Assembly: GCA_963773055.1 (NCBI GenBank)
Contig: CAVYZL010000003.1
Coordinates: 186,001 to 250,000, forward strand
DNA: 64,000 bases
Source: PALSA-612 sp963773055
GTDB taxonomy: Bacteria; Actinomycetota; Thermoleophilia; Gaiellales; Gaiellaceae
Reading direction: 5' to 3'
A model generated the notes under the pieces. The model had not been told where the DNA came from and did no database searches. It saw nothing but the letters and a program-made list of their open reading frames with translations. Position numbers and translations under genes: made by a program. Shown one piece after another: positions 25,368-33,929 of the stretch (position 1 is its first letter; each line of letters opens with the position of its first letter).

Positions 25368-26482
25368 GCGGGCGCCAGCTCCACGAAGCCGTCAAGCAGC
25401 GAACGCCATGCCGGCGCGAGCGCCTCGTACGAGCAGGCCTCGGCCGTCGCGCGAGCAGCCGCGACCATGGGCGCGAGCTCTACCTTGTTCGCGGCGGCGA
25501 CCCGTGCCGCGGCGGCGGCCACCGCCTCCGCATCGCCGACCTCGACGAGATAGCCGTTTTCGCCGTCGCGGACGAGATCCGCCGCCTGGCCGACCCGCGT
25601 CGTCACAAGCGGTACACCGGTCGCCATCGACTCGAGCACAGCCTTCGGCCCACCCTCGTCACGCGAAGTGACGAGACACACGTCGAGTGCGGCGTACGCC
25701 CCCGCGACGTCGTCGAGGTCGTCGAGCAGCACGTGGCGGTACGCGGCGCCGGTCTGCTCGAGCCCCTCGATCACGTAGCCGCGCGCGGGGCCGGTAAGGA
25801 GCACGCAGAGCTCGGGCACCAGCTCGCGCAGGCGCTCGACCGCTGCGAGCAACACGTCCGGGCCTTTGATCAGCTTCGGCTGGAGCCCGTCTCCCCAGCC
25901 GACGCCGTCTTTTTGCAGAGAGCCGGCGACGAACGCGTCCTCGGGAAGCCCGAGACGTCGACGCGCCTCGGTCCGCTCTTCGGCGCCACGCGGCCGGAAG
26001 CGATCGAGGTCGATGCCGATCGGGATACGAAACACCTTCTCGCGCGGGACGCCGGCGCCGAGCACGAGCTCCTCCATCGCCTTGGACGGCACCTGGATCC
26101 GGTCGATCTCGCCGTGCCGGCGGCGGACGAGCTCGTAGCAGGTGTCGAACTCCGGCATCCCCGGCGTCCCGGGGCGGCCGTGGAGGTACGCGAGGCCAAG
26201 CCGGTTCTCGCGCTCGAGCTCCGACTCCGCGAGCGAGAACTGGCTCGCGTAGAAGATCGACTGGCCGCGGACGGCCGAGATCCAGCGCTCGTCGCCAACC
26301 TCTGCGCCGAGCGTCGCCGCCAGGCGCGCAATCTGGCGGGCGTCATCTGTGATCGCCCACTCCTCGCCGTCGCCGGCGACGAACAGCCGCGAGTACTGGG
26401 GCCAAGCCCTCGTCCTGCGGCCGATCGCGAACCGGCGGATCGGCCGGCCGATCGGCTGCGCGGCCCGACGCACGGCGCTCAC
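25364..26482 (-). CDS. Glycosyltransferase family 4
   Basis: A 372-residue GT-B protein: WPQYSRLFVAGDGEEWAITD near the N-terminus, YVHGRPGTP-like AYLHGRPGTPGMPEFDTCYE, VFRIPIGIDLDRFRPRG, then VTSRDEGGPKAVLESMATGV with both conserved acidic residues, and PLVTTRVGQAADLVRDGENG. GTG start overlaps the upstream stop by 4 bases. Middle member of three adjacent GT4 genes. Confidence 0.85.
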   Translation of the reverse strand: MSAVRRAAQPIGRPIRRFAIGRRTRAWPQYSRLFVAGDGEEWAITDDARQIARLAATLGAEVGDERWISAVRGQSIFYASQFSLAESELERENRLGLAYLHGRPGTPGMPEFDTCYELVRRRHGEIDRIQVPSKAMEELVLGAGVPREKVFRIPIGIDLDRFRPRGAEERTEARRRLGLPEDAFVAGSLQKDGVGWGDGLQPKLIKGPDVLLAAVERLRELVPELCVLLTGPARGYVIEGLEQTGAAYRHVLLDDLDDVAGAYAALDVCLVTSRDEGGPKAVLESMATGVPLVTTRVGQAADLVRDGENGYLVEVGDAEAVAAAAARVAAANKVELAPMVAAARATAEACSYEALAPAWRSLLDGFVELAPA

Positions 26483-27492
26483 GCGTGAAGCACCTCGAGG
26501 TAGCGGTCGGCCGTCTCCGCGAGCGAAGGTACCTCGATCGCAGCGCGGAGCTCGTCCCAGCGCACTACGACCTCGTCGAGCTTGGCGGCGGCATCAGCAG
26601 CGTCCGTGAACGCGATCCCGCCGCCCCCCACCACCTCGGCGTTCGACCCGCTGTCCACGTACAGCGCTGGCAGCCCGCAGGCGAGCGCCTCGAGCAGCGC
26701 GTTCGAGCACGCCTCGTTCTGGCTGGCGAAGACGAACACGTGGTGCTCTCGGAGCAACCGCGCAACCTCCGCCGGTGACGTCGGCGGAAGAGCGGTCGCA
26801 TGTGGGAGATCGACCGGAGTCCGGCCGACGAAGGTCAACGTGAAGCGTGCGGGATCGAGCTGACGGTCGAGGTCCGCGAGCACGTCGGCGCCCTTCCTCG
26901 GGTTGTCGGACCAGCTCGTCGTGATCAGCTTCACCGGCCCCGAGGCCGGGAGCGCCGCGCGCCCCTCGTCACGGAAGAGCGCGGGGTCCGGCGCGTTGCG
27001 GATCACGACCGGATCCCGGAGCTCGAACCCCAGCTCGCGGTGCATCTCGAGGCTGTACCGCGACTGGAACACCGTCGCATCCGCCAGCGCGTGGTTCAGC
27101 GCGACGATCTCCCGGTCGGTGCCGTCGTCGAACCCGCGGTAGACGCCGATCGGGCCGTCGACGCGATGCACCAGCCGGCAATTGCCACGGGTGAAGCGGC
27201 GCAGGCGTCCAGCGTCGAAGTTGAACGAGTTGAAGAGACAGACAGGCGTTCCGCCCGAGATCCGGTTGATCTCGACGGTCAGCTCGCGCCGACGCAGCTC
27301 GCCGACGAGGGCGGCGAGGAACTGGTGGCCGCCGCCTCGCGGCGGTGGCACGAACTCGTGGAAGACCGCGACGTCGGCGCCCTGTCCGCGCGTGCGAAGT
27401 CGCGTCGTCTCCGTCTCGACGGCACGCCCGACGGCCGCGAGGGCACCGCGGGCATGGATATACGCCGCTCGGGGCTTCGTGCGGAGAGCCAC
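26479..27492 (-). CDS. Glycosyltransferase family 4
   Basis: A 337-residue protein: VAVFHEFVPPPRGGGHQFLA, CLFNSFNFDAGRLRRFTRGN, RLVHRVDGPIGVYRGFDDGT, VIRNAPDPALFRDE, then KLITTSWSDNPRKGADVLAD and FASQNEACSNALLEALACGL. The donor Glu pair is intact. I place the start at GTG 27492, because TACTTT lies 7 bases upstream; a TTG at 27501 is the alternative. The longer open frame upstream belongs to the wrong frame of the preceding GT2 gene. A 118-base gap and its own promoter suggest a sub-operon. Confidence 0.84.
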   Translation of the reverse strand: MALRTKPRAAYIHARGALAAVGRAVETETTRLRTRGQGADVAVFHEFVPPPRGGGHQFLAALVGELRRRELTVEINRISGGTPVCLFNSFNFDAGRLRRFTRGNCRLVHRVDGPIGVYRGFDDGTDREIVALNHALADATVFQSRYSLEMHRELGFELRDPVVIRNAPDPALFRDEGRAALPASGPVKLITTSWSDNPRKGADVLADLDRQLDPARFTLTFVGRTPVDLPHATALPPTSPAEVARLLREHHVFVFASQNEACSNALLEALACGLPALYVDSGSNAEVVGGGGIAFTDAADAAAKLDEVVVRWDELRAAIEVPSLAETADRYLEVLHA

Positions 27493-27499
27493 GGCCGTC

Positions 27500-27505
27500 A
27501 AAGTA
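27500..27505 (-). promoter_or_regulatory. Internal -10 box within the polysaccharide cluster
   Basis: TACTTT on the minus strand with 7 bases to the GTG at 27492. It lies in the only gap of over 100 bases within the long minus-strand cluster, so genes from 27492 to 17904 may be transcribed separately from the exporter half. I see no gene in the 27502-27610 gap. Confidence 0.45.
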
Positions 27506-27610
27506 GACGACACGGTGGCTCTCGACGTGCCGAGGGAGGCTGCTAGCGTCGGCGTGCATGCACCGTCAGCGGTCCGGAGCCTCTCCGGGCCCGGCGCGCT
27601 ACGCCATCGG

Positions 27611-28418
27611 CTAGAGCTCGCGCAGGCCGGAGACGGCCTCGACGCGATCGCCGGAACGCGTCGCCTCGAGCAGCCCGGCGTTCGGTCGCTCGCCCTTCCG
27701 CGTCTCGTGCCACAGGTGGAGGAGCGTCCCCTGCGGCCCGGGCCAGCCACAATGCAGCCGGAGGCGGTGTAGGCGGACGGCGAGGTCGACGTCCTCCTCG
27801 CCCCAGCCTTCGAAGCGCTGGTCGAGGCCGTTGGCGCGCTCGAAGTCCGAGCGCCAGACGCCGAGCAGCGACCCGTAGCGGTTGCCGTGCGGAACGAACT
27901 CGGGCAGGCCCTGACGACCGGGCCGCCGCCGGTCGCGCGCGGTCAGCGCCGCGAGCGGGGAGACGTGCGACCGCTCGCAGCGCCCACCGGGCCAGCGACC
28001 AGCGCTGGATCGGCAGCCGTTCCGAGAGCACGCGGTCGGTCAACGGCTCGTCGAGCTCGAGCCGCTTGCCCGCGACGAACCAGCCCTGCGTCGCGGCCCT
28101 GCGCATCGACTCGACGAACCCTCGACGCGGCACGGCGTCGCCGTCGATCATCACGAGGAAGTCGCCCCGCGCCTCGACCGCGCCGAGGTTCTTCACACGC
28201 GCGAGCCGGAATCCCTGGTCATCCTGTCTCGCGTACCGCAGCCGTTCTCCGAACGCCTCGTGCCAGCGCTCGACGACCGCGGCCGTCTCTGGGCCCGAGC
28301 CGTCGTCTGCGACGACGACGTCGAAGTCCGGGTCCGTCTGCTCGGAGAGACCGAACAGCACGGCGTCGAGCGCAGCCGGCCACTCGTACGTCGCAACGAC
28401 GACGCCGATGCCCGTCAT
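27611..28418 (-). CDS. Glycosyltransferase family 2 (frameshifted)
   Basis: About 268 residues after removing one extra base near 27980. The N-terminal part is GVVVATYEWPAALDAVLFGL, VVVADDGSGPETAAVVERW, FLVMIDGDAVPRRGFVESM; the C-terminal part, in the other frame, is HVSPLAALTARDRRRP, FVPHGNRYGSLLGVWRSDF, FEGWGEEDVDLAVRLHRLRL and ends GLREL at 27611. The W-G-E-E-D motif is the GT2 C-terminal acceptor/galactosyl-type motif (Glyco_transf_7C), which supports the join. The ATG overlaps the upstream GT2 stop as ATGA. Confidence 0.82.
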
Positions 28419-29206
28419 GGGAAGAAGGGCGCGACGTCCTTCGTCACGAGCTCGCCCTGGCGGTACTTCTCCTCCTTCCAGGCGGAGGCGACCGGCGCGG
28501 GCCTAACCCGGTCGAGAAGCGCCGTCGTGCGCGTCCGCGTCTTCCCACCCAGGTCGATCGGGCTCGGCCTGCCACGAGCCGCGAGCTCCGGCGTGTCGAG
28601 GCTCGAACGCGTGAGAAAGCACGTGTGGAGGCAGCGGAACGAGCTCTCCTCCCATGGCTGGCGCTCTCCGAGCAGCCCGAGCGACTCGCGGGAGTAGCCC
28701 GGCCGGAACGCGATCTCGCCGTCGTGCATGTACTGGCGGTGGCACTCCGTCCAGGAGTCGATGGCGGCGAAGTTGAACAGCTTCGTCACCGAGCGTGACG
28801 GCGGCGCGAGGTAGCCGCTCGCCCGGCCGGCCGCGCCATCGAGCTCCGTCACATGGAGGACGTTGCCTTTGAGGCTGAAGTGCTCCTGGTGCGCTCCGCC
28901 GAGCAGGTCTTCGCGGAAGCGGCCGAGGCCGGCGGGATCGTAGAGCTCGTCGCCGTCGATCCCGAACACCCAGGTGTCGGTGCCCGCATAGCCCTCGACG
29001 AGGGCGTGCGAGTCGCCGGTCGCCCGCACGCGCACGGCGCCCACGTGGTCGAGCTCGCCCGCGAGCGCCTCCACGATCTCCCAGGTCGCGTCGGTCGACA
29101 TGTGGTCGGCGATGTGGATCCGGTCACAGAAGCCCGCAGCACTCCGGAGCGCGCGCTCGACAAATACGTCCTCGTTGTGGACGAGCATGACTCCGACGAT
29201 CTCCAT
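28415..29206 (-). CDS. Glycosyltransferase family 2 (HNE type)
   Basis: A 263-residue protein: IVGVMLVHNEDVFVERALRS, RIHIADHMSTDATWEIVEAL, WVFGIDGDELYDPAGLGRF (D-G-D-E metal site), then TECHRQYMHDGEIAFRPGYS. The H-N-E and D-G-D-E pair is seen in small inverting GT2 enzymes of the WaaE/TPR-glycosyltransferase type. It starts 11 bases after the Wzt stop, so it belongs with the exporter. Confidence 0.82.
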   Translation of the reverse strand: MEIVGVMLVHNEDVFVERALRSAAGFCDRIHIADHMSTDATWEIVEALAGELDHVGAVRVRATGDSHALVEGYAGTDTWVFGIDGDELYDPAGLGRFREDLLGGAHQEHFSLKGNVLHVTELDGAAGRASGYLAPPSRSVTKLFNFAAIDSWTECHRQYMHDGEIAFRPGYSRESLGLLGERQPWEESSFRCLHTCFLTRSSLDTPELAARGRPSPIDLGGKTRTRTTALLDRVRPAPVASAWKEEKYRQGELVTKDVAPFFP

Positions 29207-29217
29207 CGCGCTTGCGC

Positions 29218-30492
29218 CTAGCGGCGCTCGGTCGTCCACTCGAGCAGCGGCCGCACGGGACCTCGAAGGTACCCGGGGAAGCGCCCCTTCGACGAGTCGC
29301 CTTCGCCCGGGTCGTACACGTGGAAGGAGACGGCTTCGAGCGCGCCGGCGTGGTGGATCAGCTTGTGCGCGCCCGACCGTCCAAGACTGCACATCGTGAC
29401 GTCGACCACGTACAGGCCCTCGTTCAGGAGGTTGGCGGGGATCCAGACCGTCGAGACGTGGTCGCCGACGGCGGGCGGCTCGTCCCACGTGTCGCTCGAG
29501 TCGAGCGCGTTGAACGCCGTGTCGCCTTCGCGGTCGTACAGCTTGATCTTGGGGAAGAGCGGCACGTCGTCACGGAGCACGGAGAACGTCATCTCGATGC
29601 CGACCGGCTGCCGGATGTCGACACTGTCCGTCGTCTCGCCGTCCTCGTCGACGACACGCACCTCGCGCAGCCGAGCGCGCTTGTCTCCCGGCGCCGACTC
29701 GAGGTCGGGCCACGAGCGATACGACGGCGTTCCGGACACGGTCTGGAGGTAGTGGGCGACGACCTCCTCGCTCGGCCCGTCCATCACGATCCCCCCGTCC
29801 TGGAGGAGGATCGCCCGATCGCAGAGGCGCGCCAGGGTCTGCATGTTGTGCGACACGAAGAGGACGGTCCGGCCCGACTGGCCGTACTCCTCCATCCGCC
29901 CGAGCGATCGCCGCTGGAACTCCGCATCGCCGACCGAGAGCACCTCGTCGACGAGCAGGATCTCGGGCTCGAGATGGGCGGCGACGGAGAACGCGAGCCG
30001 CACGTACATGCCGCTCGAGTAGCGCTTGACGGGCGTGTCCATGAACTTCCCGACGCCGGCGAAGTCCACGATCTCGGGCATCTTCCGCGTGATCTCGCGA
30101 CGGCCCATGCCGAGGATGGCGCCGTTGAGATAGACGTTCTCGCGACCGGTGAGCTCGGGATGGAAGCCCGTGCCGACCTCGAGCAGGCTGCCGACGCGGC
30201 CCCGGATCACGGCCTGCCCCGTCGTCGGCGACGTGATCTGCGTGAGGATCTTGAGCAGCGTCGACTTCCCGGCGCCGTTCGGGCCGATGATGCCGAGCAC
30301 CTCGCCCTCGTCGACCGAGAAGGAGACGTCCTTCAGCGCCCAGATGTCCTCAGCCGGCGGCCGGTGCTCGCGTCGCGCGAGGCGCCGCGTCGCGTGCGTG
30401 AGCGAGTCACGAAGCGTGTCGTAGCCGCTCTGGAGCTGGCCGATGCGGTACCGCTTCGAGAGGCCGTCGACCTGGATCGGCGCCACGGCCAT
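29218..30492 (-). CDS. Polysaccharide ABC exporter ATPase with C-terminal sugar-binding domain (Wzt)
   Basis: A 424-residue protein. Nucleotide-binding domain (1-250): Walker A GIIGPNGAGKSTLLK, signature VKRYSSGMYVRLAFS, Walker B EILLVDEVLSVGD, H-loop VLFVSHNM. The characteristic GTGFHPELTGRENVYLNGAI insertion marks polysaccharide/teichoic acid exporters. Residues about 270-424 form a beta-rich Wzt_C domain, which in known examples recognises the finished polymer's terminal cap. Such exporters move completed lipid-linked chains. Its ATG shares a base with the permease stop. Confidence 0.92.
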   Translation of the reverse strand: MAVAPIQVDGLSKRYRIGQLQSGYDTLRDSLTHATRRLARREHRPPAEDIWALKDVSFSVDEGEVLGIIGPNGAGKSTLLKILTQITSPTTGQAVIRGRVGSLLEVGTGFHPELTGRENVYLNGAILGMGRREITRKMPEIVDFAGVGKFMDTPVKRYSSGMYVRLAFSVAAHLEPEILLVDEVLSVGDAEFQRRSLGRMEEYGQSGRTVLFVSHNMQTLARLCDRAILLQDGGIVMDGPSEEVVAHYLQTVSGTPSYRSWPDLESAPGDKRARLREVRVVDEDGETTDSVDIRQPVGIEMTFSVLRDDVPLFPKIKLYDREGDTAFNALDSSDTWDEPPAVGDHVSTVWIPANLLNEGLYVVDVTMCSLGRSGAHKLIHHAGALEAVSFHVYDPGEGDSSKGRFPGYLRGPVRPLLEWTTERR

Positions 30493-31376
30493 CAGATCGT
30501 GTCCGCGAAGCCCGGCTCGGCCCGCCGGAAATACGCAAGCCCGGCAACGAGAAGGACGATGGCCATCACAATGCCGAGCGGGATCACGGGCGCAGGGGGC
30601 GCCGGTGAGCCGATCACTGCCCAGCGGAAGCCGCTGATGGCCCCCGTCATCGGATTGAGCGAGACGAGCCAGACGTACTTGTCTTGAAGGTCCGGATCAT
30701 TGATGGACCAGAAGACGGGTGAGCAGAAGAGCAAGACCAGCATCACGAATGGGATCGCGTACGGCACGTCGCGGAAGCGCACTCCCGCTACTGCGAAGAA
30801 CAGCCCTGCAGCGAACGCTGTTACGAGAGCCAACAGGACAAACAACGGAAAGAGAACGAACTGGGCGGTGATCGGGATGTGGAGCCACAAGACCATTCCC
30901 ACGAGCACGGGGAACACGACGATGAAGTCGACGAGCGGGGTCGCAACTGCGCCCAGTGGCAGAAGGACTCTCGGAAAGAACACCTTCGTGATCAGCCCCT
31001 TGCTGCCGGCGATGCTCCCGCTCGCGCTCGCGAACGCGGGCTGGAAATACGTCATCCACATGATCACGCCCGTGAAGACGAACACCTGGTACGGCTTGCC
31101 GTCCGAGTACAGGTTCGCGTACCGCCCGAAGAAGACCGTGAAGATCACCGTCGCGAGGATCGGCTGGATCAGCACCCACGCGACGCCGATCAGCGTCTGC
31201 TTGTAGCGCACCTTGAGGTCGCGCACGACGAAGGCGCCCGCCAACTCGCGGAAGCGCCAGAGCTCGCGCACGTCGAGGTTCGGCAGCCGGGTCGGAGGCG
31301 TGATCGTCGTCACGCGCTCGTCCCGCGGGGCGTCCGCGACGGCCGGCGGCGCCACCGGCTTCTCCGCCACGCTCAT
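30492..31376 (-). CDS. Polysaccharide ABC exporter permease (Wzm, ABC-2 family)
   Basis: A 294-residue protein with about six membrane helices. After a Pro-rich N-terminus it has LWRFRELAGAFVVRDLKVRY followed by KQTLIGVAWVLIQPILATVI, the hallmark of Wzm/TagG permeases, and ends in GLAYFRRAEPGFADTI, the conserved coupling end. It pairs with the adjacent ATPase. ATGA overlap with the upstream GT4 gene. Confidence 0.92.
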   Translation of the reverse strand: MSVAEKPVAPPAVADAPRDERVTTITPPTRLPNLDVRELWRFRELAGAFVVRDLKVRYKQTLIGVAWVLIQPILATVIFTVFFGRYANLYSDGKPYQVFVFTGVIMWMTYFQPAFASASGSIAGSKGLITKVFFPRVLLPLGAVATPLVDFIVVFPVLVGMVLWLHIPITAQFVLFPLFVLLALVTAFAAGLFFAVAGVRFRDVPYAIPFVMLVLLFCSPVFWSINDPDLQDKYVWLVSLNPMTGAISGFRWAVIGSPAPPAPVIPLGIVMAIVLLVAGLAYFRRAEPGFADTI

Positions 31377-32498
31377 GCACCCAAGGCTAGCGAGCGCGTA
31401 TGAAGATTCAGCGCGCGAGCGATCTTGTCCGCGTAGACCGGGATCGCGAACTCGCTGCGAAAACGAGCCTTCCCGGCCTCGCCGAGAGACGCGCGAAGCG
31501 CCGCGTCGGCTCGGAGGCGCGCGATCGCGACTCGAAGCGCGGCAGCGTCGCCTTCGGGCACGAGCACCCCGGCCGGGCCCATGATGTCGGGGATCCCGCC
31601 CGAGTCGGACGCGACGACGGGGACGCCCGTGCAGAGACCGTCGACGAGCGTGCTGGCCGATTGCTCCTTCCAGCGAGGCGTCGTCAGTGAGGGCACGGCG
31701 AGGCAGTCGAGAGCGGCGTAGAAGCCCCAGAGCTCGTCCTTCGGCAGCAGGCCGAGGTAGTGGACGCGCTCGTCAGCCGCCGCGAGCGCCTCGAGCTCAG
31801 CTCGCTCGGTTCCGTCGCCCGCGAGCACGAGCTGCGTGTCTTCCGGGAGGGCTTCGACCAGCACGCGCCAGCCCTTCTGCGGCACGATGCGCCCGGCGAA
31901 GCCGACGACGAACGAGCCCTCGCGGTCGAACGGCAGGCGCATCGGCTCGGCCTTGCCCTCCGGCTCGAGGCCGCCGGCGACGAGCGTCGACGCCGGGACC
32001 GAAACAGGCATGCCGGCGGCGCGGATCCCGTCGAGCGACGTCTGAGCAACGGTCAGCAGATGATCGAGCCTTGGCCACAACAGCCGCCTCGCCGTTCGCT
32101 CGGCGAGACGCCTGGGGCGCGGGAAGATGTTCTCGCAGACGGCGGTCGCGATCAGCGGCCGCTTCGAGAAGCGGTACAGCGCGAGCATCTCGAGCAGGAA
32201 TGGGTCGATCGGCTCCTCCTGCACCCAGATCGCGTCCGGCGAGATCTCTCGGAGCTGGCGCGCGATCCACGAGAGCCGCGACCTGCGCGAGCCGTGCGGC
32301 ACGTGGCTGCACCTCGATCGGCAGCCGCGAGGCGTCCTCTGCCGCGGTGCCATGCGCCTGATGGACGGTTGGTAGGTCGGCCGGCGGCGCTGCGGCGAGC
32401 ACGACGGCCTCGGTTTCATAGCGCCGGACGATCTCGGAGAGCGCGAGCCAGTGCACGGGATAGAAGGCGAGCCGGCTGTAGAGGACGAGCTTCGTCAT
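31373..32498 (-). CDS. Glycosyltransferase family 4 (frameshifted)
   Basis: About 374 residues when one extra base near 32310 is removed. The ATG at 32498 gives MTKLVLYSRLAFYPVHWLAL and YETEAVVLAAAPPADLP; after the break the frame continues HVPHGSRRSRLSWIARQL, DAIWVQEEPIDPFLLEMLAL, SFVVGFAGRIVPQKGWRVLV and LTTPRWKEQSASTLVDGLC. The donor-site Glu is present. ATG overlaps the upstream stop as ATGA, which supports the reconstructed start. Confidence 0.8.
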
Positions 32499-33857
32499 GC
32501 GTGCGGCAGCGCGGCGGAGATGGCCGCGACGACCCGCTCGGCCGCCCTGCCGTCGACCGTGCCGACGAGCTCGGCTGCGATCCGCTCGCGCTCTTGCTCC
32601 GAGCGTGGAGGGCTCCGCAAGCGCCGCGTCGATCCCGGCCACGAGCTCGTCGAAGTCGCCCGCGCGCAGGAACGCACCCGAGGCGGCGAGACGCCGGTAA
32701 TGGTCGCCGACGAGGTTCTTGTCGGCGCGCCCCTCACCCGGCCGCGCACCCTCGTCCCAGAGCACGCATACGGTCGGCCGGTCGTTGACGATCGCGTCGA
32801 GCAGGATCGTCCCGGCGTTCGTGACCACGGCCGCCACATGCTGGAGCAGCGTCGCGAGCTCCTCGAGGTCCGTGTAGCTCGGCTCCTGCACGGCGATCCC
32901 TTCGACGCCGAGCGCGGCGCCGAACCGCTCGGGCACGCGGCCGTCGCGCGGGTGCGGGCGAAAGACAAGCGAGTAGCGCTCCGACGCACCGCTCTCGCGC
33001 CACCAGCCGACCAGCCGTTCGACGAGCTTGCCCTCGAACGGCGAGTTGTCAGGCGTGTTGCCGGCGAAGAGGACGAGGGGCCGCGCGGGGTCGAGCCCGA
33101 GCCGCGCGAGCAGGGCGGCGTACTCCTCACGCGAACGGCGGCGGTAATAGACGTCGGTCTGCGGCCAGCCCGTGACCGTGATCTTCGCCGGGTCGATCGC
33201 GTGGTAGCGCTCGAGCTCGCCGCGCATCGTCTCGTTCTGGACGACGTAGAGGTCGAGGTGCGGCGAGACGACGCCCTTCCCGACCGTGTGGTCCCAGCTC
33301 GCGACGTAGCCGACAACGGGGACGCTGAGCTTGCGCGCTGCGACGAGGTACGGCATCGACACGTGCGCCTGGAGGTTCGTGACGACGAGGCCCGTGCAGC
33401 CGCCACGCATCGTCTCGAGGAGCGGCTTAGCGACATAGCGGTGCGGCGAGAACAGCCAGCGGCTCATGACGCGGTCGATGATCTCCCAACGCGGCAGGTG
33501 CCCTGCCCGGTCGATGTCGAGGAACGCGATCGGGTGTCCGTGCTCCCAGCGCTCGCTGTTGAAGCCCATACGCAGGCTGTGACGCACGGCGACGGTGTGG
33601 AACCCGACGTGGTCGTCGAGGAAGATGTCGGCGCGCCGGACGACCCGTTCGTGCGGCGGAACCTGCTCCGGGGTCAGCGCCGCCGCCTCGAGCACGCGCA
33701 GCCCGTCGAGCTCGGGAAGCCAGGGCTCGATGTGCTTCGGATGGAGCGGGAAGAGCGCCGTGATCCGGTCATCGAACGCGTGGCGGAGGCCCGCGACGAT
33801 GCCGCAATCGAAGAAGACGCGGTTGGGGAGTGGATCGACGAGAGCGAGCCAGAGCAA
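32495..33857 (-). CDS. GT-B transferase, CDP-glycerol glycerophosphotransferase-like (frameshifted)
   Basis: About 453 residues with one extra base near 32610 removed. Landmarks: RVFFDCGIVAGLRHAFDDRI, GYVASWDHTVGKGVVSPHLD, YVVQNETMRGELERYHAIDP, ITVTGWPQTDVYY, LVLFAGNTPDNSPFEGKLVE, YSLVFRPHPRDGRVPERFG and VAAVVTNAGTILLDAIVNDR. The R-P-H-P and the S/N-A-G-T-x-x-x-D motifs are shared with TagF-like and UDP-GlcNAc 2-epimerase-like GT-B folds. TTG at 33857 is chosen because TAGCCT lies 8 bases upstream. First gene of the long minus cluster. Confidence 0.72.
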
Positions 33858-33865
33858 CGCGCGGA

Positions 33866-33871
33866 AGGCTA
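33866..33871 (-). promoter_or_regulatory. -10 box at the head of the Wzm/Wzt cluster
   Basis: TAGCCT on the minus strand, 8 bases before the TTG at 33857. It would start a leaderless transcript covering the exporter and downstream glycosyltransferases. Confidence 0.42.
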
Positions 33872-33929
33872 GCGGCGCTCGAGAGCTCTCCGGCTCAATG
33901 GTGCCCTGCTCGCTGCCGATAAGCAGCGG

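Noticed and set aside
29212..30687. Plus-strand open frame opposite wzt
   Set aside because: Shadow of the ATPase gene, which has every expected motif on the minus strand.
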